A stretch of DNA of 64,000 nt, taken from Effrenium voratum (Eukaryota > Sar > Dinophyceae > Suessiales > Symbiodiniaceae). A program made the translations under genes and the position numbers. This document shows, one piece after another, positions 1 through 10,275 of the stretch. Location of the stretch: contig CAUJNA010002113.1 in the NCBI GenBank assembly GCA_963377175.1, forward strand, positions 195,001-259,000, in the 5' to 3' direction. Position 1 is the stretch's first letter. Each line of letters begins with the position of its first letter. The notes beneath the pieces were generated by a model, which did no database searches, had not been told where the DNA came from, and saw nothing but the letters and a program-made list of their open reading frames with translations.

Positions 1-112
1 CTCCGAAATGGCTTGCCCTGGTAAATGGAAACATGGACTAAAATCTGCATTCCCCTGGTGGCTTAATATTGACCCAGACCCATATTTCTGGGAGGGCCAT
101 TTCTCGCCTGAG

Positions 113-202
113 GGCTTCGCGGCCATGGAGTACTTGGACCTGCGCCTGAAAGCAGCGCCGGACTGCCGGGCGGATGGCCGCTATGCGGCCACGGCGGCTT
201 TG
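113..202 (+). CDS. Candidate internal exon, unknown protein
   Basis: Ninety GC-rich bases start after an AG|G acceptor and end before a GC-type donor, phase 0 at both ends. They encode 30 residues beginning GFAAMEYLDLRLKAAP. The mixed charged/hydrophobic composition contrasts with the T/G-rich flanks. No domain is recognised. It may be the 5' part of the gene that continues at 1255, but no phase link was demonstrated. Confidence 0.4.
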
Positions 203-345
203 GCTGGAACCGGTGGATTCCTTTGCTCTTGGTGTGGTCATATTTTGTTGGTGTGTTGATTTATTTCCGTTTTTCTTTGCTTGGTTTGGCATTCGTTCGC
301 TGATTTGTTGATTTGCGTGCTTGTCTTGTTTGTTTGATTGTTCGT

Positions 346-406
346 TGATTGTTTGTTTGTTGTTTGTTTGTTTGTTTGTTTGTTTGTTTGTTTGTTTGTT
401 TGTTTG
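346..406. repeat. (GTTT)n microsatellite
   Basis: About 15 near-perfect GTTT units. Open frames across it are repeat artefacts. Confidence 0.95.
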
Positions 407-602
407 TGGCGTGCCTGGTTCTTTCGCTGTGGCGTCTTTGAATTGCTTTGGATTGGTTTGGTTTGATTTGCTCAGTGATTGGCTTGCATTGCTTTGGTTG
501 TGTTTGAGTTGCTTTGGCTTGGGCTGGCTTGCTTTGCTTTGATTTGCCATTGTGTTGGCTTAGTTTGTTTGTTCGTTTTAGTATCTGTCTTTTTCTTTGA
601 TT

Positions 603-622
603 CTTTCCTTCTTTGTCTCTTT

Positions 623-653
<31 letters not shown>

Positions 654-666
654 GTCTGTCTGTCTG

Positions 667-706
<40 letters not shown>

Positions 707-708
707 TC

Positions 709-739
<31 letters not shown>

Positions 740-888
740 CCTTCCTTCCTTGCTTCCTTCCTTCCTTCCTTCCTTCCTTCCTTCCTTCCTTCCTTCCTTC
801 CTTCCTTCCTTCTATGTTTCTTTCTGTATTTCTTTTTTTCTTTCTATCTTTCTCCCTTTCTCTCTTTCTCCCTTTCTCTCTTTCCTTC

Positions 889-938
<50 letters not shown>

Positions 939-967
939 CCTTCCTTGCTTGCTTGCTTGCTTGCTTC

Positions 968-1011
<44 letters not shown>

Positions 1012-1012
1012 A

Positions 1013-1043
<31 letters not shown>

Positions 1044-1057
1044 CGTGCGTGCGTGCG

Positions 1058-1094
<37 letters not shown>

Positions 1095-1096
1095 CG
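603..1096. repeat. Compound tetranucleotide microsatellite (CTTT/CTTC/CTTG/CCTG/CGTG)
   Basis: About 0.5 kb of four-base units whose sequence changes stepwise along the array: CTTT, then CTTG, CTTC, CTTG, CCTG and CGTG. Such drift is typical of an expanding tetranucleotide that mutates and re-expands. Ser/Leu/Phe/Ala-rich and Lys/Gln-rich frames here are artefacts. Apart from this array and the GTTT tract, 203-1254 shows nothing gene-like. Confidence 0.95.
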
Positions 1097-1254
1097 CACA
1101 TTCATTGTTCTGGTGGCGACATGTGGCGACACAACAGCTTGTTTGTTGGGGGACGAGTTCGCCGTGCCATACATGTGTTGTTTTTGCCGACTGCGACTGT
1201 CCATTACCTGCTGAGTTGTCAAACTTTCAGCTCATTGTCTCATGGGTTCTTCAG

Positions 1255-1360
1255 GCATGGCACGAACAGCTGCGACTTTTTGTGGCCCATCTACGGATAC
1301 GGCGTTTTTCCCAGAGTGTATCCCAACTGCAGCTAATGCACGAGTTTCACACAATGGCAG
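1255..1360 (+). CDS. Candidate internal exon, unknown protein
   Basis: Starts after TTCAG|G and ends before a GT donor, leaving phase 1. The 35 codons include AWHEQLRLFVAHLRIRRF, which looks like an amphipathic helix. The single leftover G joins the next exon (1658) to make a glycine codon without breaking the frame, which supports both. No family is recognised. Confidence 0.5.
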
Positions 1361-1657
1361 GTTCTTCCGCTCCATCCTGCGCTCTAAACCCCCAAGCCCC
1401 AAGTGGGGGACTGGCTGTGAGGTGGGGATACGGCTGTTGGACACCTTGACGCACATGGTGGACGTGCAGATGGCACGTTTGCTCACCGATGGAGCCTGGC
1501 GCCACTTGCTGGAGGCGGAAACTCGAGAGACCGGTTTGTGCAGCCCAGTTGAAGTTGTGGCCTGTGTTGGGTGTCAATTTCTGGCAAAGATATGTTGCGC
1601 ACAAGGAGAAATCTAGGGTGTCTCCCCAAACAAACAAATTCCAGGCCTTGCACTCAG

Positions 1658-1872
1658 GGGAGAGAGCCTCATTCGAGCCGTGGCCCTTAGCGCTTTGCGA
1701 GGCGGACGGGGACGCTGGGTGCCTCCGGTACGCGCGGGGTCGATGGGACCCCCAGAACTGGCGGGTGCTCGAGCGCCTGGTGAGGGTGAAGCCCAACAGA
1801 GGCGTGTCCTTCGAGGATGCCAAGGAGGCGCGACCCATCGAAGTCGACCCGTCGACTTCGACTCGACTGGAT
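1658..1872 (+). CDS. Candidate internal exon, unknown protein
   Basis: Begins after CTCAG|G in phase 1, matching the exon at 1255-1360, and ends at a consensus-like donor GTAAGG. It encodes about 72 residues, Arg/Asp/Glu/Trp-rich (for example RGRWDPQNWRVLERLVRV). GC content and codon pattern differ clearly from the flanking introns. Function unknown. It could be the N-terminal region of the helicase gene downstream or a separate gene. Confidence 0.55.
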
Positions 1873-2314
1873 GTAAGGGTTGGGCCAGCTTTTTGGGACG
1901 GACTTCTTGCAAATGAACCGAAGAAAACGTGTTGTTGCCAGGTGCTGGTGTTCGGGTCCGAGCTTTCTCTTGTTGCCGTTGACACCTGTGCTAGAAGTAA
2001 CAGGTCATTCATTGTGTTTGAGTTGGAACTCGAACCTGACATACCGTCGCAAGGGAACTTGTGTGGATTGCATCAACCGAATACCGGTTGCCATTTCGGC
2101 GAACATCTTCTTTCACCCATCCTCCGTTCACCTTTCATTGCATGCTTCACACCTGTTCGATCAGCGAATACGTTCGCTGAGCGGACGGGGATAACTTTTG
2201 GTTTGGGTACCATTCGTTTCTGCTTTGCTTTCGAGTCAGCAGTGTCAGAAAGACGCTCGAACCGACTCCAGAGATCTGCTTGATTGACCAACGGGGGCTG
2301 ATCCCACCCATGTC

Positions 2315-2599
2315 ATGAAAAGTGCGCTGCTGCTGGTTGCAGCCGATGAATCTGGAGCGGTTCGTTGGCTCCTGGAGGAGAAACGCTTCTCTTGGGCCTC
2401 CGTGAGACCGCCTCTATATAGAGTTTTCACCCGTGCCTTGATGCACCCAAAGGGTTCCTAGGAAGGCACACGCCCGTTCCCAAAGGAGCTGGATGCCATC
2501 CTGAAGCAGCCGGGTTTGAGCGCGGCCCAGAAGTCCGCACTCAGCGCCTCCTTCTATCGCCGGCTCTGCAACGCCCTGCGCCAGCATTGTGCACAGTAG
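2315..2599 (+). CDS. Candidate exon(s) with one in-frame TAG, unknown protein
   Basis: A single frame runs from ATG 2315 (MKSALLLVAADESGAVRWLL) through RALMHPK, meets TAG at 2459-2461, and continues in the same frame as ELDAILKQPGLSAAQKSALS to a second TAG at 2597-2599. The two coding halves are separated by 33 bp bounded by CCCAAAGG direct repeats. Removing those 33 bp restores one open frame. This may be a very small intron or a nonsense mutation. The second stop may end the gene or lie beyond an unrecognised donor. Helical, Leu/Ala-rich composition; no family recognised. Confidence 0.4.
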
Positions 2600-3552
2600 G
2601 AGCTCACCGGGGTAAACTGCTCGCACCCATGAAGGTCCCTTGTCGGGTTCCGTTTTTCGGGCTTGGGAGTTGTAGCGAGTTGAAGACCTCGCAATTGCCG
2701 CAGTCCAACTTTGGTGTGGTTGGTTGGTTTACCTGCACTGTTGAGGGGGATCAACCGTATGCTCCTGCGAATTCAAACAAGCGGCCGTTTTGAGGGCTTT
2801 TACGGACATCCTTTTTTGGGCTGTTGCTTTTTAAATGGTGCCTCTCTTTGGCAAGGGATTCAGCGTACGGGGAAGGTCCCAGCCCACACCATGCGCGAAT
2901 TCAGCGGCTTGCGCTATGTACATCCTTTTTTTTGGGTACCTTCCGTGTTGGGGTGGGGGCCCTTACACCTCCATGTTTAGCAGAATCTCCATTTGGGGAA
3001 TCCCTTTTTTAGGGTCCGTCTTGCGGAGAATCATCTAAGGCATCTTTGCTTTTGGCTTGCCTTGCTCGTACGGGCCATATAGGGAATGAAGCTCGGATGC
3101 CGCACGTCTGGGCCGCACGGATGACCTCGTGCCAAGGCCCTGCCAGACGCCAGCTATGTGGTCAGCGGAGTTCCTGGCGGCCGAAGCCAAGAAGACATTG
3201 AGAGCGGCGTGTTCCGGGCGGCCTCGCCCTTGCACCGGTGCCTCGGTTTGCCTGTTTCAACTGGCGAAGCTGGGGCCAGGGTTTCCGAAAGTCAACACCA
3301 ACATGGCCTGCTGGGTGTTTTTTCTCAAACGCAGCCTCGGCGCTGTCTCTTGGTAAAAAAGAGGGGTCAACGCACCTTAGATGAGGTAAACCAACTCCTC
3401 TTGCAGACGTGCCCTGTCCTTTCCGGCCTGAATTTGCATGATACCAGGCGGATCCCGCCAATTTCGGGTTGGCTGCAATCCTATGAGAGCGACCAGTTGG
3501 GAAGCCGATTTTCCAGCAAGGCCCACGCAGGACTCCCGGGGATTTGCCTGAG
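2600..3552. other. Mostly non-coding, with a possible exon near 3150-3240
   Basis: T/G-rich intron-like sequence, then a GC-rich patch at about 3120-3240 that is open in all three + frames. One frame reads DASYVVSGVPGGRSQEDIES and another AMWSAEFLAAEAKKTLRAA. I cannot decide which frame, if any, is translated. Confidence 0.3.
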
Positions 3553-3690
3553 GTACGTGGACCTCCTGGGCATGCGCGCCTTGAAGACTCAGCTGGGCTG
3601 GCGGCCCAAGTGCCCGCACCTGCGGCTGCCGGCCGAGGCCTTGGCGCAGGCGGAAAGGCTCCGGAAGGAGCCTGGCTGGAGCTCCCTTGG
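3553..3690 (+). CDS. Candidate internal exon, unknown protein
   Basis: Starts after CTGAG|G in phase 2 and is open to a stop at about 3709; the true 3' end is uncertain. It reads YVDLLGMRALKTQLGW and continues with AEALAQAERLRKEPGW, a basic helical stretch. No known domain. It lies on the same strand as all other exons here. Confidence 0.45.
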
Positions 3691-4341
3691 GGGAGAACCA
3701 TTCTGGTGACTTAGTCACCTAGTCAAAGAATGTCAATTGAAAATGGAGGTTTGGTCGGTGATGAACCTCTTAGGGGATTCAGACCACCAATGTAAATGTG
3801 TTTGGCAAGGAAATGTGGAACACCCTCAAGAATGGTTGGTGGACACAAATCCAAGCATGTATTTTTGGGCATCCAACGAAAAGGTTCCTGCTGTATGGAA
3901 CCGAACAAATTGGAGAAGGACTCCTCATAGAGTGGGGTATGCTGTGCCCAGAAGGTATGCTGTGGATCTTGATGCTTTGCTTCCATGGGTTCCGTGTCTT
4001 GAGCTCACTTGCAACCAAGGCGAATCGACCTGAGCTGACCTTTCGGTTTCCCCTTTTTGGTCCAAGCTGCGCAACTGAATTTGAGGCTGTTTCGGGGAAG
4101 CCAACGGACCTCCAAAAAGATTTCTTGCTCAGGAGTGGCACTTGGAGGGAACTGGGGGGGGGGTGCTTATTCATTACTAGGAACAATCACGGTTTTTCAT
4201 CCACCAACAAAACATGTGCACACAATGCAGCGTCACCTTCCCTCAAGACGGCAGACCATGGTCCGAGTGTTTTGGAAGATGCCCATTCCTTTCAGACGGT
4301 TTAAATTCCATGGGGAGGCCGCGGGGTGCCCAGACTCGCAG

Positions 4342-4410
4342 GTTGCGGCCACCACCAATGCGAGGCTGGCCGCCCATGGATTCGCGGTGTACATCTTCCG
4401 CCAGAGCCTT
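4342..4410 (+). CDS. Candidate internal exon, unknown protein
   Basis: Bounded by CGCAG|G and a GT donor, 69 bp, phase 0 to 0. Encodes VAATTNARLAAHGFAVYIFR plus three further residues. The compact alpha/beta-like composition looks coding. Function unknown. Confidence 0.45.
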
Positions 4411-5068
4411 GTGTGAGGGATGTGTCAGGGGTCGGGGCGGGGACATGAGTTTGTCTCACGGATCCTGTGATGGCTTCCTTCTACTTTTGAGACTACGTCA
4501 GGAGAAACAGGTACCTCATTCATCGACTCAGCCAGGCATACCAGGTTTCCGTTCGACCAGCCGCCAAAAGATAGCTTGCCGTCCATGTTGCCATGAAACC
4601 TAACTAAACGGGTCCAGGTTTGAACCATTTCCCCCTCACGGCACCAGAGCTCCGGTTGGTTCCATGTTGGTGACCTTCTTGGAAGCAGGTATGGTCCCTT
4701 CGATCCTAGCACGCCAAGCCGATCCATTGGTTGCAAAAGCACCCGAAAAGATGTTTCAAGAAAACTTGGAAACCACAAGGCTGTTGCTGATGCTCATTTT
4801 TGGGGCAGTTTTTTCCTCAACAAGGAGTGGTGGTGTGGGAAGAGGGTAGCGTTGGGAAAGACAAGCAAAGGCCGACATCAAAAGGCAAAGGGGTCAAGTA
4901 AAAGAGGCACCAGGCGTCGGGAAAGAAAACACATTTTCAACCTCAGCTGGTCTTTGCAAAAGTAAGTTTCAGCATTTTGGGCGACGGACGCTCATTTCTG
5001 GAGATGCAGTTTTTCGCTCACACAGGGCCTGCTTCTGCTCCCGTTCTGGTCCCCGGCTCTGGTTCGAG

Positions 5069-5193
5069 GATCTCCTGGATGCGCGAGCTCGCGCCCTGCG
5101 ACGTGTTGGTGCAGGATGCGGTGCTGGGAGCGGTGGGGCCCAGCTACATGGTGCTGCTCATCCCGAAGCCCTCCACGCAGGCGGCGCTGCGCC
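5069..5193 (+). CDS. Candidate internal exon, unknown protein
   Basis: Begins after TTCGAG|G (an alternative acceptor lies at 5114) and ends before a GC donor in phase 1. It includes DAVLGAVGPSYMVLLIPKPS, a hydrophobic strand-like segment. The leftover base joins the exon at 10182 in frame, so this may be a far-upstream exon of the helicase gene. The implied 5 kb intron is unproven. Confidence 0.45.
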
Positions 5194-6035
5194 GCTTTTT
5201 TTTTTGGCGGGTGCGGGCACCCTCCCTCGCAAAATGGCAGAGGGTCCCTTGGTTCGAGGCACCTTGTAGGTGCTACGATAGTGGGAGGGAGGGTGCCTTT
5301 TGTGGTTGGTTTCAAGGGAAATGCAAGAGAAACACACATTTTTGGGAGTCCCCCCCCCTCAGTTTTGGGACACAGACCCATTGGCTTTCGGTCCTCGACA
5401 ATCCCCTTCCAAGCAACCACTAAACATCATCACAAGGGGGATTCTCCACGGTTTGAAAATGTTTGGAGACGTGTTTCTCGTGCATTGTCCTGAGAAGTTT
5501 TTCCGCAAGTGCACATGGAGGAAGCGTACCTGTTTGCATTTAGTGTCCTAAGACTGGGGCAAAGGCCATACTTTTGGAAGAAGGTGGTTGAGAGGTAAAC
5601 GAAATGGGATCAAACCATGTTTTGTTTGGGGAGTTGGCCCTCAGGCTGAATTCATGGGGTGTTCCTTGAAAAGGGGGTCCATGGTTCTTGGCTCATCACT
5701 GCGGCTTTTCGTCTTCGATTCTTTGGCACGGGTTTTGGCTGGAGTCCTTTGATGCTTGGTTTTGATTGCAATTCCATTTTGACTTGCGTGTTTTATCGCG
5801 GGCCTTCTTTTTTGGCTGGCCTCAAAGGGACACTCAAAAGAAACCAACGATTTTGGGCTCCATTTGTTATTTTGAGACACACCTATCTTATGAAAGGAAT
5901 CGCAGACGAGTTGATGCTTTTTATTTTTGTTCGCGACACGCAAACATGGACGCCCTCTTGCAAGTTAGGCCCCTCGTCTGTACCCGCGTTTTGCGACTCG
6001 TCTGTACCCGCTGGAATCCACTCGTTTCTACCCGC
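5194..6035. other. Intron-like stretch
   Basis: Homopolymer runs (T10 near 5196, C8 near 5350) and copies of a dispersed motif resembling GGTTTCAAGGGAAA followed by a reversed partner. No gene-like frame is supported. Confidence 0.4.
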
Positions 6036-6135
6036 GTGGTGGGCGCAGATGAGTCAGATTGATGGCAGTCCCCTATGCTCTAAACTTCACAAAAACAGTA
6101 CTCACAAGTATCGTGTGGGCGCAGATGATCTTAGG
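6035..6135 (+). repeat. GTGGGCGCAGATGA motif, left-flank copies
   Basis: Two copies at about 6041 and 6116 (GTGGGCGCAGATGAGTCA, then GTGGGCGCAGATGATCTT). They are preceded by related CTCGTCTGTACCCGC repeats from about 5970. The same motif reappears right of the telomere-like block. Confidence 0.8.
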
Positions 6136-6380
6136 TGTTTTGGGGCTTTACAGCTCTTAGAGAATAAGGTGCCGTGCATGGTTTTGCAACTGCCTGCTCT
6201 TCGTTTGGTAGTTTCATGTGTTGGTGTGGCCGGCAGTGTCGTTGACTTGAGTCAAGTCTGCCAAGAATGGCTAGCCTGGACTGATTCGCTTTCACCAAAA
6301 GTCCCTGAATGTAATGAGGGGAGCTCCTGGAGTCAAGGATGTGTTTTAGAAGCTTCATTCGGCATGTTGTCAAAGATCCT

Positions 6381-8460
6381 AAACCCTGAAAGCCCAAAAC
6401 CCTAAACCCTGAACCCTAAAAACCCTAAACCCAAAAACAACTGAACCCTTAAAAAACCTAAACCCTAAGAACCTTAAACGCTGAAGATCCTAAACCCTAA
6501 AAACCCTAAACCCTCAAAACCCTAAACCCTAAAACCCTAAACACTAAAGACCCTAAACCCTGAAACCCCTAAACCCTAAAACCCTAAACCCTAAAAACCC
6601 TAAACCCAAAAACCCCTTAACCCTAAAAACCCTAAACACTGAAGATCCTAAACCCTGAAGACCCTAAACCCTAAAATCCCTAAACCATAAACACCCTGAA
6701 CCCTAAAAACCCTTAGCCCTAAAAACCCTAAACCCTGAAAACCCTAAACCCAAAACCCTAAACCCTAAAACCCCTAAACCCAAAAAGCAACTGAACCCAT
6801 AAAAACCCTAAACACTGAAGATCCTAAACCCTGAAGATCCTAAACCCAAAAAACCCTAAACACCCTAAACCCTAAAACCCTAAACACTAAAGATCCTAAA
6901 CCCTGAAACCCCTAAGCTCTAAAAACCCTAAACCCTAAAAACCCTAAACCCTAAAAACCCTTAACCCTAAACACCCTAAACACTGAAGACCCTAAGCCCT
7001 AAAAACCCTAAACCCTAAAAGCCCTAAACCTTAAACACCCTAATCACTAAAGATCCTAAACCCTGAAAACCCAAAACCCTAAACCCTAAAAACCCTAAAC
7101 CCAAAAAACAACTGAACCCTTAAAAAGCCTAAACCCTAAAAACCTTAAACACTGAAGATCCTAAACCCAAAAAACCCTAAACCCTAAAAACCCTAAACCC
7201 TAAAACCCTAAACACTAAAGATCCTAAACCCTGAAACCCCTAAACCCTAAAAACCCTAAACCCTAAACCCTAAAAACCCTAAACCCTAAAAACCCTTGAC
7301 CCTAAAACGCTAAACACTGAAGATCCTAAACCCTGAAACCCCTAAACCCTAAAACCCCTTAACCCTAAAACCCTTAACGCTAAGAACCCTTAACCCTAAA
7401 AACCCTAAACACTGAAGATCCTAAACCCTGAAACCCCTAAACCCTAAAAACCCTAAACCCTAAAAACCCCTAAACCCTAAAAACCCTAAACCCTAAAAAC
7501 CCTAAACCCTAAAAACCCTTCACCCTAAAAACCCTAAACACTGAAGATCCTAAGCCCAAAAAACTCTAAACCCTAAAAGCCCTAAACCTTAAACACCCTA
7601 ATCACTAAAGATCCTAAACCCTGAAAAAAACCCAAAACCCTGAAACCCCTAAGCTCTAAAAACCCTAAACCCAAAAAACCCCTGAACCCTAAAAAGCCTA
7701 AACCCTAAAACCCTTAAACACTGAAGATCCTAGGCCCTAAAAACCCTAAACCCTAAAAACCCTAAACCTTAAACACCCTAATCACTAAAGATCCTAAGCC
7801 CTGAAAACCCAAAACCCTAAACCCTAAACCCTAAAAACCCTAAACCCAAAAACAACTGAACCCTTAAAAAACCTAAACCCTAAAAACCTTAAACACTGAA
7901 GATCCTAAACCCTGAGAACCCTAAACCCTAAAAACCCTAAACCCTAAATCCCTAAACACTAAAGATCCTAAACCCTGAAACCCCTAAACCCTAAACACCC
8001 TAAACCCTAAAAACCCTAAACCCTCAAAACCCTTAACCCTACAAACCCTAAACACTGAAGATCCTAAACCCCCAAGACCCTAACCCTAAAATCCTTAAAC
8101 CCTAAAAACCCTAAACCCTAAAAACCCTTAACCCTAAAAACCCTAAACACTGAAGATCCTAAACCCTGAAGACCCTAAACCCTAAATCCCTAACCCTAAA
8201 AACCCTAAACCTTACAAACCCTAAACAATAAAGATCCTAAGCCCTAAAAACCCTAAACCCAAAAACCCCTGAACCCTAAAAAATTTAAACCCTAAAATCC
8301 TTAAACACTGAAGATCCTAGGCACTAAAAACCCTAAACCCTAAAAACCCTAAACCTTAAACACCCTAATCAACAAAGATCCTGAACCCTGAAAACCCTAA
8401 ACCCTAAAAACCCTTAGCCCTAAAAACCCTAAACCCTTACGCCCAAAAAACCCTAAACCT
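6381..8460 (+). repeat. Degenerate telomere-like array (CCCTAAA/CCCTAAAAA)n
   Basis: About 2.1 kb dominated by CCCTAAA and CCCTAAAAA units. The canonical plant/dinoflagellate-type telomere unit is TTTAGGG, whose C-rich strand is read here. A variant block, CACTGAAGATCCTAAACCC, recurs roughly every 90-180 bp, giving a higher-order pattern. Units are diverged and ordinary sequence lies on both sides, so it is interstitial, not a functional end. The long internal T/A/C composition leaves no coding frame. Confidence 0.95.
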
Positions 8461-8650
8461 CTCTGTGGGCAGGGATGAGCCCAAAGTGTGGTCGCAGATG
8501 ATCCTCCGCTGACCCCTTTTTGCAAAGGGTCAACTTCTATGTATTCGCGAAAGAATCTGTGGGCGCACATGAGTCAGAAAATGTGGGCGCAGATGAGTCA
8601 CTTCTGTGCGGGCGGAGATGAGCCGAAAATGTGGGCACAGATGAGCCCCC
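8461..8650 (+). repeat. GTGGGCGCAGATGA motif, right-flank copies
   Basis: Five to six imperfect copies at about 8465, 8488, 8561, 8582, 8606 and 8629, in the same orientation as those at 6035-6135. In one frame they give WAQMS repeats; this is probably not coding. Confidence 0.8.
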
Positions 8651-9767
8651 TTCCTCTTGCAATGGTAAGGGGAAAGGTAAATCCCTTTAAACAACCACCC
8701 ACATGACTTGAACAACCAACGGGGTAAGCAGGGCGTTCCTTTGGCTCTCTGTTTGCCTTGACAAGTTCAATGTCGATTCCGGATTAATCAACCTGGGGAT
8801 TCAGAGGGTGGTGGTTCCCTCAAAAGTGAACCTTCCCTCTTCAACTGAGACTCCCCGCATACATGTCAAAGGTACACACGTTTGGAGGTACTCATACACG
8901 TCAAGGCTTCCCATTGCTCTAGGGTCTTTCCCTTGTGCGGAACACCTGTGAATTAACTAGATGAAATCTCTGGACCGCTTTGCAGGTGAGCCACAATCAA
9001 AAGGCGGGTAGTTGAGTAAGATAAATGGCTGCGGATAGCCGCGTTTTTAATTCTTGAAGCGTGACAGATGAGCCGAGGTGACCCAACTTTTCGCACGTTG
9101 CACGCTCCGTTGGGCGCGAGTTCCGCTCGCTGGTTACGGTGTCAGGCGCTGGAGCTGAAGGTGCCGGTGGCCGCCCTGCGCAGCGCCGCCTGCGGGGCGC
9201 CGCGGGTGCAGAGGTTTCGGCCGGCTCAAACGTAGGTGCCCAGCCCCCCAACCCCAAGCAGTTGCTGCAAAACCACAAATCACATATATATATATATATA
9301 TGTATTTTTGTGGATGCCCCATTCTTTTGAGTTCCGCCCAAGTGTGGGAAGCTTCAAAGGGCTTTGTTTTCGCTTTGGTGTCCCTTTAAAAGAATCCGAC
9401 ACACTCCAGCTTGGAGGTGTTTCCTCGACAAACACAACATTGACTCCGTCTAACTGGAGTGGCTTCCAAACAATTTACCGTTGACGTTGACCTAAATAAT
9501 TTTACCTCCAGAGAGAATGTTGCCTTGGAATCCAATAGTTTTTCTCTCAAATGAAATCTGAAGCACCAAAAAAGGGCTTTGGTTTGGTTGTGAAATTTGG
9601 ATTAATCTAAAGCGGTGCCATATTATGTAAGAATGTTTATCACGCTGGATTCCTTTTTTCCCTTGAGTCAACGGGAGAGCAAGCAAGCAAGCGAGCGAGC
9701 GAGCCAGCGAGCGAGCAAGCAGGCAGAAGAAGGCAGGCAAGGCAGGCAAGGCAGGCAGGCAGGCGGG

Positions 9768-9803
<36 letters not shown>

Positions 9804-9839
9804 CAATGAATCAGTCAATCAATCAATCAATCAATCAAT

Positions 9840-9910
<71 letters not shown>

Positions 9911-10181
9911 TAACGCGCCACCTGGAACTGGCAAGAGGTCAGACAAGTTGAAGTGTTGCCGGGCTACCAAAATGATGGTTTTACTTTTGGTTTCCCTCTA
10001 ACACCTACGACAAAGGTGTACCCTGAAAAACACACACCCACATCGATGAGGTTGTCCCTGGACTCATGAGTCCTGTTCTGAATCGGGGGGGGGGGGGGGC
10101 ACCCACTCGGGCTGTCGGCTCTTTATGCTCTCTGGGCCGCTGCTAGTGAAGACACTGCCCTGTTGTCAAGGAGTGGCAAAG
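8651..10181. other. Intron-like stretch with short repeats
   Basis: Contains (TA)n at about 9283-9302, the GCAA/GCAG array at 9676-9909 and a G15 run at 10085-10099. A GC-rich patch at 9130-9240 (Ala/Arg/Gly-rich in all frames) is not convincing as an exon. Confidence 0.4.
9676..9909. repeat. Compound GCAA/GCGA/GCAG/AATC microsatellite
   Basis: Successive blocks of GCAA/GCGA, GCAG/GCGG, AATC and then about 16 GCAA units. Confidence 0.95.
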
Positions 10182-10275
10182 GTGAAGGTCGAAGCGTCGA
10201 GACCGTCGCTCAGGTGGACTACGAGCCGCCCACTCAGTCCCTGAAGTTTCAGACCAGCGAGGGCACCTGGGCCGT
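10182..10275 (+). CDS. Helicase gene, N-terminal-region exon
   Basis: Follows GGCAAAG|G and encodes EGRSVETVAQVDYEPPTQSL, then KFQTSEGTWA. The end was chosen so that a GA donor gives phase 2, joining the next exon as GTWAVRVSC. An alternative GT donor lies two bases earlier. No named domain. Confidence 0.55.

Noticed and set aside
479..1449. Leu/Ser/Phe/Ala-rich and Lys/Gln/Ala-rich frames, resembling membrane or coiled-coil proteins
   Set aside because: Direct translation of a compound tetranucleotide microsatellite.
3158..3709. Single 183-codon + strand gene
   Set aside because: The frame crosses an apparent intron; only the part after 3553 looks coding, and an equally long minus-strand frame overlaps it.
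6381..8460. CRISPR-like array
   Set aside because: Units are 7-9 bp telomere-type repeats without spacer structure, and the host context is eukaryotic.
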